64,000 bases of DNA from Paratinospora sagittata. Lineage: Eukaryota; Streptophyta; Magnoliopsida; Ranunculales; Menispermaceae. Position numbers and translations under genes: made by a program. The notes under the pieces are model-generated. The model saw only the letters and a program-made list of their open reading frames with translations. It was not told the DNA's origin and did not search any database. Below, piece after piece: positions 1 through 10,728 of this stretch (position 1 is its first letter; each line of letters starts with the position of its first letter). Where the stretch lies: the NCBI GenBank assembly GCA_035771175.1, contig CM069597.1:44093224-44157223 (forward strand), given 5' to 3'.

Positions 1-498
1 CATTAAAATTTCATTTTGACATAAGATTGTCAATTTGTTTCTATTAGCAAGTAAAAGTCTAATTTAGGGTAAAAATTAAGAATTGACTTATATAAGTACA
101 TAAAAGTCCAGTGACAATTTTGAATTTGTTAGCTCTATTTAACTTTAAATGAACCTCTACTTATAGAAGTTTAAGCTCTAATTTATATAATAAGCTGAAA
201 TTCTTTTTGTTTATTAGGTTATACCTTTATTTCAATTAGAGGAAGAAACACTAAAATTATTCACCAAAAAAATATTTTTTCTCATTTCCCTGTACGTTTT
301 TTAGATTGCATGTAGAGGTGAAAAATTGATTTCCTTTTTACTCTATGAGGATTGATTGGTGGACTTGATGCTCTTCACATTCACATCTACATGGTTATTA
401 TCAATATCCACGTGTTGAGAATGAAGGTAACGTGTCTTTGAATGAAGGTAACGTTGAATGACTTATTGCAAAAGTTGAATGAATATATTATTAAATGG

Positions 499-668
499 CA
501 GTAGTTAGTTGTATAACCAACTTCATCATTAAATCGAGAAGTGTCAGGCTTGTTTCTGATCCATTAATTTTTCTCACTCCCTAAAGTGAGGTAGTGACGA
601 AAGTGAAACCTAAAACCTTTAGATTTTTTAAAGCCATCTTTTTATCAATTGCACCAACTTCATGATGG
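499..668 (-). mobile_element. tRNA-derived SINE, family 1 (degraded copy)
   Basis: Read on the minus strand, this stretch matches the SINE copies at 15722-15910, 26069-26268 and 14680-17166. It runs from an A-box-like region (ggtgcaattg on the minus strand) through the conserved middle to the family 3' part (minus strand of gtagttagttgtataacca). It is diverged and has no clear target-site duplication, so it is an older copy. Confidence 0.6.
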
Positions 669-1115
669 CTTATATACTGAACTTTTTTATACAGCCATAG
701 ACGATTAGACGGGATAATGTAGTAATTTTTGAAGTAACTTAGAGTTTTTTTTTTTTGTTCAAATTTTTTTTTTCAACATTTTCTCTTTTCGGAGTTTTTT
801 TTTTTTTTTTTACAAGATTATTATGAAGCTTAACTAAGAAATAAGGTTTTATTTATTTATTTATTATTATTTCATAATCGAAGTGCTGCTCTTGAAGCAT
901 ATCTGGGGGAGCAACAGTGCGGAGTGGAAAAATTAGATTCATTTATTCAATTTGATGTAATTGAAAAAAAAAAAAAAACAAATGTTTGTTTTGTAGAGTT
1001 GAGTGCTTTTACTCATTCATTTTTTCTTTAATATGAAATTCTTTTATCCAAGTAAATGTAATAATACATAGTAATAACAATGATGATAATGATTTAGTCA
1101 TAAAAGAATCCTTGA

Positions 1116-1310
1116 CCAATTTGGGTTGGTCAAGTGATTCCCTCACTCCGCCCCAACAGGGCGGTCCTAAGATCGAATTTTAAGGTGAGAGAATTTACGA
1201 AAATTTTTCTCAGGGATTATTGTTCACCCACAAATTTAATCCCGTGATGCACTTTGGCTGGCTCGAGAATACTACGTGGTCTAAAGACCCAAAAAAAAAA
1301 AAAAAAAAAA
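1116..1310 (+). mobile_element. SINE-like element with 20-base poly(A) tail
   Basis: The 5' part has a tRNA-like promoter: an A-box-like stretch (gggttggtcaagtgattc) and a B-box-like gatcgaattt about 40 bases on. The body ends in an uninterrupted run of 20 A at 1291-1310. The flanks share only atcctt, so the target-site duplication is weak. It is a different family from the copy at 499-668. Confidence 0.6.
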
Positions 1311-1973
1311 TCCTTAGATTAATTGTTCTCTATGCGGAAATACCTAGAAACCCACCCTAATTTGTCAACTTCATTTTCAGGCTTCCCTTGTGTTTGAGAA
1401 AGACAGGCTCATATTATATTATTATTGCACAATTTGTCAACTTGGAGTGGCACCACCCGTTCGCATCAAATCTAATCCAAACAATATGAATCTTAATTTA
1501 GTTAATTTTCTTTTAAATAAAAGTATGACAATTATGATGAATAATTTTATATGTAATTATTGTATATTAAGTAAACGGCATTATATATATTTGGTCTAAA
1601 TAATTAATTAGGAAAATTAATTATTTACTTTTACATCATATATACCAGCCAATATCGTTTCCAAATGAAATAATTATTTTCAAACTTAAACTAAAAATAG
1701 AATGTTTATTAGTCAACATCCATACATAATTTTCAAGGCATTGCTCCAAGACATTGAGAAAAGTTAAAATTGAAAAGGTTGGCAGGAGATGAGATAAAGA
1801 AGAAGAATCTTAAAACCAGCAAGCAAGAGAGCAAAACAACAAATAGGCAATAATATATATAGGTGCTATATTTTCATGCTACATTTACCTGATATTTATT
1901 CATATATAGTAAATGTAGATTATCTTGAGAAGGCCTGACCTGTGATTTTGTGATCTACAAGAGAAGTAGGATA

Positions 1974-2747
1974 ATGGGTGAGCTTGATCTTGATCCAGTA
2001 ATTCACCATTTCAGCCATGACCACCCATTAGAGCTCTCAAACCTGCAACACCAAACACCAATCTCAGCTTCATGTTCAGGATGCAAATCAAGAGCTTTAG
2101 GACTAATGTACAGTTGCAAAACCTGCAACTACTTCCTTCACATACCTTGCTCTAAGATGCCTCAAAAAATTACTCACCCATTTCACCGTGACCACCCGCT
2201 TACCCTCTTTGCCTCACCGGTCTATCCCGAAGGCCTATTTAGATGCGATGCTTGTGGGAAACAAGGCAACGGTTTCTGCTTCCACTGCCCGGTGTGTCAA
2301 CTCGATATACATATCCTTTGTGCAGCCATGCCCCTATCGATTGCCCATATGACTCACCACCACGCTCTGACACTTTCGTTTCGTGCTCCATATAAGAAGA
2401 ATGCTTTTAGCTGCGATATTTGCAAAGAATTAGGCTCAAACCAGTGGCTCTACCGATGCGATTCGTGTTGCTTCGATGCTCATTTGACTTGCATATCGGA
2501 GAATTTGCAGAGAAATTGCGTGTCTGGAAATTCCCAAATGCCTCCTAACAGAAGGAGTCAGAGATATCATGCACAGAACAGCTTGGGGAATGGTGTGGTC
2601 GGGCATGTTGTGCAAGGAGTAGTGGATGGTTTAGCTAATCAGGCAGGACAGGTTTTGGTGCAGGCTGTACTGGGAGGTTCTACTTCCTTATCTGATGATT
2701 CTGGTCTTGATATAGCCTCTAATGTCAATACTATGTTAAACAACTAG
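1974..2747 (+). CDS. DC1 (cysteine/histidine-rich C1) domain protein
   Basis: Intronless gene of 257 residues, starting at the ATG at 1974 (MGELDLDPV); the longer open frame upstream starts only at GTG. Three DC1 modules follow one another: roughly residues 12-72, 72-128 and 130-178, each with a leading HxxHPL or HHALTL block and paired CxxC motifs (CSGCKS, CKTC, CDACGK, CPVC, CDICKE, CDSC). The C-terminal 70 residues are small and polar with a Gly/Val/Gln-rich segment and no known domain. DC1 proteins are a large plant-specific family that probably binds zinc through these Cys/His sets. Members are linked to stress and hormone responses, but no reaction is established. Single-exon structure is normal for the family. 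The local role cannot be inferred. Confidence 0.92.
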   Translation: MGELDLDPVIHHFSHDHPLELSNLQHQTPISASCSGCKSRALGLMYSCKTCNYFLHIPCSKMPQKITHPFHRDHPLTLFASPVYPEGLFRCDACGKQGNGFCFHCPVCQLDIHILCAAMPLSIAHMTHHHALTLSFRAPYKKNAFSCDICKELGSNQWLYRCDSCCFDAHLTCISENLQRNCVSGNSQMPPNRRSQRYHAQNSLGNGVVGHVVQGVVDGLANQAGQVLVQAVLGGSTSLSDDSGLDIASNVNTMLNN

Positions 2748-3140
2748 CCTTCACGGCATTTCAATTTAGTACTGTGTTTCTTCTTTTGTATGCAAAGAGT
2801 AACAAGTAAATAAATTCATGAAACTTGCATATTAACATTGAATAAAAACAAGTATCTCACAGATTAATTCCAGGGTCAAACTTACATATCTCAACAGAAA
2901 ATGGCAATAAAACATGAATAACTCAGCTCTCTATACTTGAAACGGATACACCAGATTTTGATCCTTCCAAAATGCTTTCCAAATTCCACATTTCCAAGAT
3001 CGGCGTTCTTGGGGAGGGATCGAACTTCCATTTACAAATAGAAGCTTCTCCTGAAAATTGTTGTTTCTAATTCTGGGTTCCCTCGAATTTCTTGTGATGG
3101 AAAGAATTGAGTATCAAAATATAAGGCTTTTATTCAAGTG
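2748..3140. other. Convergent 3' intergenic region
   Basis: The short stretch between the stop of the DC1 gene and the stop of the minus-strand rhodanese gene presumably holds both 3' UTRs. No other gene or repeat is recognised here. Confidence 0.5.
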
Positions 3141-6130
3141 CTAACTAGCAGGAGTCATTTGAAGTAGCTTCTCAGCTTGGTCTGGGAAGAAGGTTATGAA
3201 GAGAAAAGCACCTGCAAAATTAAATTGAGCAAGTGGCCATATGAAAGATGATATATCATATGATTCGTGATGGTGAGAAGATTTTGTAGCGACTTACAGA
3301 TAAGAACCGTTCCCAGTACAGCTGAAATCTTTCCTTGAATAGTCACCAGACCAGCCTTACCTGCATCTTGTAGCTCGGCGGAACCAACAGATTCAAATGT
3401 TCCTGTCAACAAAAAAAAAGATTCTCTTACTTACAATTAGAAAATATTTTGCTCATAGTAATCTTATATTTGTGAACAACTAGTACTAAAAGTAACATTT
3501 ATCGGATTCCTACCTGGCTTTACTTTCTGAAGTCCTGATGTTATGCAGGAAATATTTTGGAACCCTGCTTGCTCTAGCTGATTAGCAGCTGCTGCAGACC
3601 TTAAATAAAAAAAAATAAAAAATAAGTAAAAAAATAAAAAAAGAAGAAAAATAAGCAATTTTGTCATGTAATAAAACCACTCAGGAGGATGGCCATTGCT
3701 TTGTCAGAAATGCAGCTTCTTTAGCAAAACTAACTGATTCATGGAGTTCTACTGCAGATAACATGAATGCCTAGGAACAGAGTGGCAGTGTTCAACAAGT
3801 CATGACATGAAGCATTTGTATAGGTACTGTTCTCAAAGAAAACATTCAATGGATAAGGTTCACTGGCAAAGCTTATTGAACATGCTTATTGGATTTTTTA
3901 TTGTAGTTGGGAAAAGGCGTTGTTGAGTTTACTATCATCACCGTCATTTATGCTTAATACCAAATACTAGTTTCAGTGATGCAAAACGTATTTCATCCCT
4001 TAAGTAACATTCTTGAAATAGGTCCTAGTATAAATTTCAGAATAACTGAAAGCATAAACTAATATTCCACCATCCGGGCCATCAACCTCGCTAATTTGTT
4101 AACTACCTAAGCTTTATCTGCAGAGGGAAGATGGTTAAGACCCAAGTTTGCTGACCATATCAGTCAAATTTTGATGGGCTCTGCCCCAATTTAGTCCCAT
4201 TTACATAGTGGCCACCTCTTGCAGGTAGGAAGCAAGTAGCGTAAACTTAACCCAACTTGTAAAACAACATGAATTCAAATACAAACATTAGAGGCAGAAG
4301 TGTGTTAATGAACCAATGATGCTTCGCGTCAATACACAAACCAAGCTTTCCATGGATCATTTTTACCAATTTCAAGGGTACAAATTCATTTTCACAATCC
4401 AAATGCACAATTCACCACCAAAGAATGATAGAAGATGGGAGAGAGATACTTGAAGCATCATTCTTATCATAAATTGGTCTCTCTCAAATGGTTATAATAA
4501 TTAAGTTATAACTATAGCTTGTGGGTCTCATGTGGGAAAGTCCCTACGTGAGATCAAAACTACTAACACAATTCAGGTACATGAATTCACTTCTTCCACT
4601 CCGTTTTATGAAGGTTAAGTTGGCGACATTCATGCTTGTCATTAGATGAAAAACAAACAATTTCATCCAAGCTTTCAGTAACTCACCTCAACCCTTCTTG
4701 ACATACAAGTAATAATTTACTATCCGGAGAGAACTGGCTTTTAACAGATTGCACAAAATCTGGATTTAGTTTGGTGAATGGCAAACCAAAGAATAGACCC
4801 GAAAAGTTGTTGTGTACTGTTCGCTTTATGATTGTACCTGCAACATTTAGTAATTAACATAAATCAAACCAATATGACATTTCAAATTCGTAATTCCGCC
4901 TGTGTTAAGTATATTTATATATCTTTAAACATAGTCGGTCCCAAACCCAGATAAAGGAGTAAGATTGTGTTAAGTAGCTGATAACCAACGTAAAACTTTG
5001 TCGGATCAATCGGGGTAGGCAACTAATGATTGAGGTAAAACAAGACCTAAAGTAACAAGAACAGAAATAATTAAGAAAGATATAACTACTTGTAATTTAA
5101 ATATCGACTTAGCCCTTGATAGAGCAGAGCGGAGGAAACTGATTTATGTAGCCAACCCCATGTAGTTGTGAAAAGGCTTAGTTGAGTTGAACATGTAAGA
5201 TTCATATCAAACACTATGAAAATGGGAATTTCAACTTAAAATGAGATTAAAAGAGGCTTACCCGGATCATTATCAGTATTCTCAATGAAGAGAGGAACAT
5301 GATAACATGACTTTATATGTGCTCGATTGAATTGAGATTTGTCTCGAACATCCAAAACTGCATAGCCTTCTTCACCAATAAGTTTCTTGGCCTCTTCAGC
5401 ACTCACATAATTCACCTCTGCCCTAATTCCCACCGCTCTGGCTACAATTCTTCGAAGCGGTTTGCAGTGCATCTTCCCTCCATGATTGGTCTTAAATACC
5501 AACCAAGATATCCTGAATTGAAGCTCCCATTCACAAAAAATAAAAAATAAAAAAATTGACTTCATTACATCACCCAAGCTTCCATTCATCACCTACTTAA
5601 ATAACTACTAAATTTCCCATCCCAGCTATATCATTAACAAGTTGAAATTGATGTTTAGAATGCTAATTACATGCCCAACAAAATGAAATCTTCCCTCCAT
5701 GTAGAAAAAGAAAAGAAGTTTTCTTTCTGGGCACCCATTATGCAAGCTTATTATATATTCACATAGATGGAGGAAAAATCTCTGTTGAAAGGAACCCTAG
5801 TACATTTACGCCACTGACCTTATATGATTGAACTAAACCCATTAAGAAAATGGGCAAAGTATCAGAACTTTGTATAAGATATTTAGAGCTAAATAACACT
5901 GAAAACTAGTATCACAGTTACAAAAAAAATTTCAAGAAACCCATCAAAAAAAAAAAATTGAAAAAATCAGTTGATTTTGCAAGAAATTCAAGGAATTCAG
6001 GACGACCCAGAACTAAAAATGTGAGGAAATATTAGTGAATTGAGTAAATTTGGTTGAAGAAAGTGTGAGGTTGAGAAGAAGAAGAGTACCTTGGAGAAGG
6101 AAGAGTGGCACAGCATCCCAACCCTGCCAT
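3141..6130 (-). CDS. STR9: Rhodanese-like domain protein, chloroplast (STR9 type)
   Basis: Six exons on the minus strand: 6130-6090, 5512-5262, 4837-4687, 3599-3514, 3402-3298 and 3211-3141. All introns are GT-AG and the phases close to one 234-residue frame. The N-terminus (MAGLGCCATLPSPR) resembles a plastid transit peptide. The rhodanese fold covers about residues 35-170: VSAEEAKKLI, YAVLDVRDKSQF, and the active-site loop LLLVCQEGLRS with its catalytic Cys. The C-terminus has one hydrophobic segment (about 205-225) that could anchor it in a membrane. Length and order fit the Arabidopsis STR9 class. The family moves sulfane sulfur, but STR9's substrate is unknown. The introns hold an RTE-like LINE fragment. 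The symbol is assigned by family resemblance. Confidence 0.88.
4905..5195 (+). mobile_element. 3' fragment of an RTE-type LINE
   Basis: This intronic stretch resembles the well-known 3' end of plant RTE-like non-LTR retrotransposons. It has the block around gtatatttatatatctttaaa and, at the end, a conceptual translation close to DRAEWRKLIYVANPM followed by an aaaggcttagttgagttga tail. The open frame is broken and 5'-truncated. A shorter related piece lies at 10495-10590. The identification is from memory of this repeat type. Confidence 0.6.
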
Positions 6131-6944
6131 TGCTGTTTTTGGTATAGAATGAATTTCACTCCACTCTGCTCTATATTCCTCTTGTGATTTCCTTCTTTTT
6201 TTCTTGCTTGCTTGCTTGGAATGGCTGCTAATGATTGGCCCAGAAATTAGAACAGTCAATTATATATTGCCACGTGTCCATAAAATATTTTCAATGGATA
6301 CGTCTCTTGGAGTAGGATCCATATGTTTAGAAATTACTAGACCTCCTCATCAAAATAAAAAATAAAAATAAAACCAGATTTATAATAAAATTTAAAAAAA
6401 AAATCTTAATTCTTTTGAAAAGGAGTAGAATGTTCTTTTCAAATAAAAAAAAAAAAAAAAATGTTGACAAACTAAAAGAAAATATAGTTAAATGTTAATA
6501 AATCTAAGTATTTAGAATAAAATGTTGAACAATAAGAAGACATAATAATGTAACAAAAATGTAAATATTAAAGAGTAATATTACAGAGCGCCAACACAAA
6601 CATTTAGTGTCCGACAAATAAAGAAACTATAGATATGTGACTTTTTTTGTGTTATATGACAGATGTAATCCCTCACATTAGCTTTTGCATTGGCACCAAC
6701 ATATCAAAATAATTTTTAATATTAAATTTTTTTAATATTTAACAAAATGTTAAAAACAAAATTGAAAATAAACGTATTAAGATAAAAATAAAATAAAATA
6801 ATCTAAGATAGAAATAAAAATAAGAAAAAAAAAATTAAAATACCTTGAACACATTAAATAAACAGGGTAAATAAAGAAAAAAAATGACCAATTAACAATC
6901 AGAGTTAATTTTATATATAAATGAAAATGTAGATTAATAAACCA

Positions 6945-7155
6945 GGATCGTGGTGCAGTTGGTTCGGCAACTGTTCTTCTTAAGTAAAGTCGCGGTATCA
7001 AATCTTTTTGTGTATAAAATTTTACCCGTTGGGAGACCTTTACCACTTCATGTGCCGACCAGAGTCGAATACAAATGAATTAATCTCGCTACAAAGCGGA
7101 GAAGGACACCACCTAAGTGTCGCTCAGCGGCAGACCAAAAAAAGAAAAGAAAATA
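6945..7155 (+). mobile_element. SINE with perfect 15-bp target-site duplication
   Basis: The element starts with an A-box (gtggtgcagttggttcgg) and ends in an A-rich tail (caaaaaaagaaaagaaaat). It is flanked by identical 15-base copies of tagattaataaacca at 6930-6944 and 7156-7170, a clear retrotransposition signature. The body differs from the family 1 SINEs elsewhere in the window. The intact duplication suggests fairly recent insertion. Confidence 0.85.
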
Positions 7156-7272
7156 TAGATTAATAAACCATCGGCGTAGAAGAACAAATTTCTTCATATA
7201 TGATGCCTAGAGTTTGAATTTAGAGGTAAGAGTTTTGTCTTTGCCACTTAGGTAAAGTAACACTACCTTTAC

Positions 7273-7502
7273 TCTCTATTTTTTTTTTTCATTCATAAAA
7301 GTTTAGATGAGGAGAAGTTACTCCAGTTCAGGACTATGGCATGCCGCAGGCCTAAAAAAGGACTGACAGTGATTCTTACAGATCGGTCACCAATAAAAGA
7401 CATATTTTAATTTCGAGAGTAAGGACGACTGACACAGAATTTGAACCCTCACCTGGGACAAAAAATTAAATATCTTAACTAATTGTACCAATTCTCGCGG
7501 GC
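7273..7502 (-). mobile_element. SINE, minus strand, with 14-bp target-site duplication
   Basis: On the minus strand the sequence has an A-box-like ttggtacaattagttaag and a B-box ggttcaaattc, then runs to a poly(A), seen as the T run at 7279-7289. The flanks aacactacctttac (7259-7272) and aacactacatttac (7503-7516) match at 13 of 14 positions. Confidence 0.78.
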
Positions 7503-8014
7503 AACACTACATTTACTTGGGATAAAGTTATTGTGTCTTGACTACGTATAAGGATGCTCACGAGTCCAAAAGACATCAGTTAGATTACATTAAAAAATAA
7601 TAATAATAATAATAATATGAGTATCTCTCATATTAAAAAAAAAAAAATTAAGTAGCCAACTTATAATAATGAATGCTAAAAAATTAACTTGGGTGTTAGA
7701 CCATTTGCACCAGAAGCAGCCCTCCAAATCCAAAATAGGTGGTCAAAATAGTGGACTTCAAATGGCGGCTGTAAAATCACAGACTTCACCAACTTCAAAA
7801 AGCCGAAAAAGTGCTTTCTCCCGATCAAACCCCTCTCACCATCCAAAAGCCACTTTACTTCCTCAAAGCACCACAAGCCGAATACCTCCTCAGCCCTCCC
7901 AAAACACCACAAGCCCCCATTAAAAAACTATCTCCACAAGCTCTTTTTACACTATTCCTCTGCTCTCTCATATTATACTTCACAAACACAGCAGCACAGA
8001 AATCCAAAACCAAA

Positions 8015-9742
8015 ATGACCCTTTTTGCCAAATTTTCTTCTCTTTCTAATCCTTGTTCTTACCCTTCATTCTGCCATGGAAATCTCACTAAACAACCCAT
8101 CATCCAAAACCTTCTAAACCCTTCTTCTTCTTCTTGTTCTTCTTCTTCTTCTTGTTCTTCTTCTCCTTTCACAGAAAAACACTCAATTGAGAGATACAAA
8201 AGGGACAGCTGGTTATACCCAGACCACCCAGTTCTTCAAACTTCCTGTTCTCTAGTACCTTATGACTCAAATTCCATTAGAGATAATGACATAGCTCTGC
8301 AACTTCCAGAATTGAAGAAATTGCTTCAGGTTTTGAGGGAGAAGAGGGTAAAGGAGAAAAGTGAAAATGGGCAGAAGAGATTTGGGCCTGGGAAGGTGTT
8401 TTTGGTTGGAACAGGGCCTGGAGATCCTGAGTTATTAACTTTGAAAGCTTTGAGAGCAATTGAAAGTGCTGATCTTCTGTTGTATGATCGTTTGGTTTCT
8501 AATGATGTTTTGAATTTGGTGAGCCCAGATGCCAGGCTTCTTTATGTTGGCAAGACTGCTGGGTACCATAGCAGAACTCAGGTTTGTGTTCCTAAATTTT
8601 TTTTTTTCCTTATTTTGTGTTTTTTTTTTTCTTGATTTGTTGATTTGGGTTTCTGCAATTTAAGTAAATGGGTCTCAGAATTTGATGCATTTTCTATCAG
8701 AAGAATTGTAAATTTTGATTTCTCATTTTTGGTCCCAAATGAAAAGAAAAAAAAAAACTGAAATTTTCATTTTTCTGAGTAGGAGGAGATTCATGAATTG
8801 CTTCTGAGTTTTGCTGAAGCTGGTGCCACTGTTGTTAGACTTAAAGGAGGAGATCCACTGGTAAGTTCTTTAATGCAGCATCATGTAGAATTCTGTGCAG
8901 AAGAGTTATAATAGATTTCGGTTTGGAATGGTGTGTGTTGAAATTTCTTGCAAGTTCCTTTCTGAATTGCTGTTGATTTTTATAGGTATTTGGGAGGGGT
9001 GGTGAAGAGATGGATTTCCTGCAACAACAAGGGATTCAAGTCAAAGTTATTCCTGGTATGATACATAGAAATTGTAGAACCAAGCACTGTCTGAAACACA
9101 AAAACTGAGTAATGTGACAATGTGATATAATATTTTTCATGATTCTATACAGGTATTACAGCTGCTTCAGGAATAGCAGCAGAGCTAGGAATCCCATTGA
9201 CACATCGTGGCATAGCTAACAGTGTTAGATTTCTTACGGGGCATTCGAGAAAAGGAGGAACAGACCCTTTATTTGTAGCAGAGAACGCTGCCGATCCAGA
9301 TTCAACATTGGTTGTTTACATGGGCTTGTCAACACTGCCATCTCTTTCTCAGAAATTAATGCAACATGGTCTTCCCCCTGATACTCCAGCTGCAGCTGTG
9401 GAGCGAGGAACCACGCTGCAGCAACGGATGGTAAGTTAGTAGTTGCAGAATCAATGCTACACTGTTACATGGATGCTTGAATTATATCAACTTCTAATTT
9501 ATATGTCATTAGAAGGACGCATTTTTTTTTTTCTCTTCTCATCTGCCAAAATTTGTAGCTGAAAAGTTGTTCTATTGATGCAGGTATTTGCAGAATTAAA
9601 GGATCTAGTTGATGAAGTTACTTCATCACAGCTTGTATCACCAACCCTAATTATAATTGGGAAGGTTGTGGCACTTTCACCATTCTGGCCACTTTCTTCC
9701 AAAGAAGTACCATACGCCGTAGCTGAATCCATTGTTCAATAA
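8015..9742 (+). CDS. UPM1: Uroporphyrinogen-III C-methyltransferase, plastid (siroheme synthesis)
   Basis: Five exons (8015-8581, 8783-8860, 8986-9055, 9153-9430, 9584-9742) give 383 residues with consistent phases and GT-AG introns. The enzyme uses two S-adenosylmethionine to methylate uroporphyrinogen III to precorrin-2, the first step from the tetrapyrrole pathway to siroheme, the cofactor of nitrite and sulfite reductases. The methylase domain begins near residue 125 with the SAM-binding [19 protein letters not shown], then [27 protein letters not shown] and the glycine-rich [20 protein letters not shown]. The N-terminal 120 residues are a Ser-rich plastid transit peptide partly encoded by TTC repeats (8120-8165). 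The start is the ATG at 8015. An in-frame ATG at 7811 would add 68 residues and is less likely. Unlike bacterial CysG it has no dehydrogenase/ferrochelatase part. Confidence 0.93.
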
Positions 9743-10728
9743 GTGTCAGAATCAAAAGAAATGTTTGATACATTCAAGATATTTGCGTATTTATAACAAC
9801 CCGTCTCAGTGCATCCTATTTTTCCTGTTGCTAGAAAGCAAATTGTTTTTCTGAGAAGCAAAAAGGAAAATGTTTCAAAAATTTATGCGGGTTTTGCTAT
9901 TATATTTTGATGGGCAGCTACAATTGTAACTCAACTCTATTCTTCTTTGGGTGATTGCTGTTTAGGAGTCTGGCAACATGCTTGAATTGGGATCTTGTAG
10001 CCAATGTCATGAAGATACTGTATTTTGGTAGGAAACAAGAGGGATTAAATTCTTCGAAGTAGACATTTCTTGGATTCATTGCAACAACAATTGCATAGAA
10101 GGTCCTCCAAATTCTACCCTTCAGTTCACCTGCAGCTTGAGAGAAGATTTCCAAGCTAATTATCTCCATAAAATAGAGAGGATCTTTCTAACTACAAAGA
10201 TCCTTTTATTGTGTTCTTTCTGTTGTATAAGATCTATAGATCAAAAATTTTGTATGAATTCCATTTCTTGAATTCCTGATTTTTCTGTGCATCAATTGCA
10301 TCATTTTATGGAGTTTCAATTTGCTTCTTACACTTCTTGCATTATCACACCAAGGAAATGTTAACATAATGGAAGTACTTTTCAGAGGTAAAGCATAATA
10401 GCACATATTTGACATGTAGAGGTGAAGCTGCTGAAATCTGTACATCTTCATCTTTTCCTTCTTAAAAATTATCAGGCTGCGAAATAGGGTCTTCAGTGTT
10501 GAGTATATTTACATATCTTTAAATACAACTGGTCTCAAGTCCAAATGGCTCACAGCCAATGTAAAACTTTATTAGATCAACTGTGATATGAATCTACTAA
10601 TCTACTTCAGTTAAAAACCAGCTTCACTTTTGTAACTCGAGATGATTTGCATTTTGAGACCCAGATAATGACTGGAAGCCAATAAGCAATCAAATTCAAC
10701 CAAATAATAAACTAACACCGCCATATAT
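9743..10728. other. Convergent 3' region
   Basis: This region lies between the stops of the methyltransferase (+) and the PPR gene (-). It must contain both 3' UTRs. A short RTE-like LINE fragment lies at about 10495-10590. The small open frames here on both strands show no domain or codon pattern that would support a gene. Confidence 0.5.
10495..10590 (+). mobile_element. Short RTE-like LINE fragment
   Basis: The segment gagtatatttacatatcttt followed by an aatgtaaaactttattagatcaa block parallels the start of the longer fragment at 4905-5050, with clear divergence. It is far too short to code for anything. It sits just beyond the PPR gene's stop, probably in its 3' UTR region. Confidence 0.5.

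Larger units (their letters stand above)
1..1973. other. 5' intergenic region, no gene recognised
   Basis: AT-rich intergenic DNA upstream of the DC1 gene. It holds homopolymer tracts (T runs near 748-812, A run 965-977) and two SINE-like insertions listed separately (about 499-668 and 1116-1310). The 69-codon reading frame at 1390-1599 begins at GTG, has no recognisable domain and is low complexity, so it is not called. Confidence 0.6.
6131..8014. other. Divergent promoter region with two SINEs
   Basis: This stretch separates the rhodanese gene (-) from the methyltransferase gene (+). Next to the STR9 start, 6255-6290 contains a G-box-like ccacgtgtcc. The middle holds two SINEs in opposite orientation (6945-7155 and 7273-7502). 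The last 350 bases before 8015 are CT-rich leader-like sequence in which an upstream ATG at 7811 is in frame with the methyltransferase. Confidence 0.5.

Noticed and set aside
7676..7912. 78-codon minus-strand frame opposite the methyltransferase leader
   Set aside because: It is antisense to the 5' region of a well-supported gene, shows no domain, and follows from the CT-rich leader lacking stops on the other strand.
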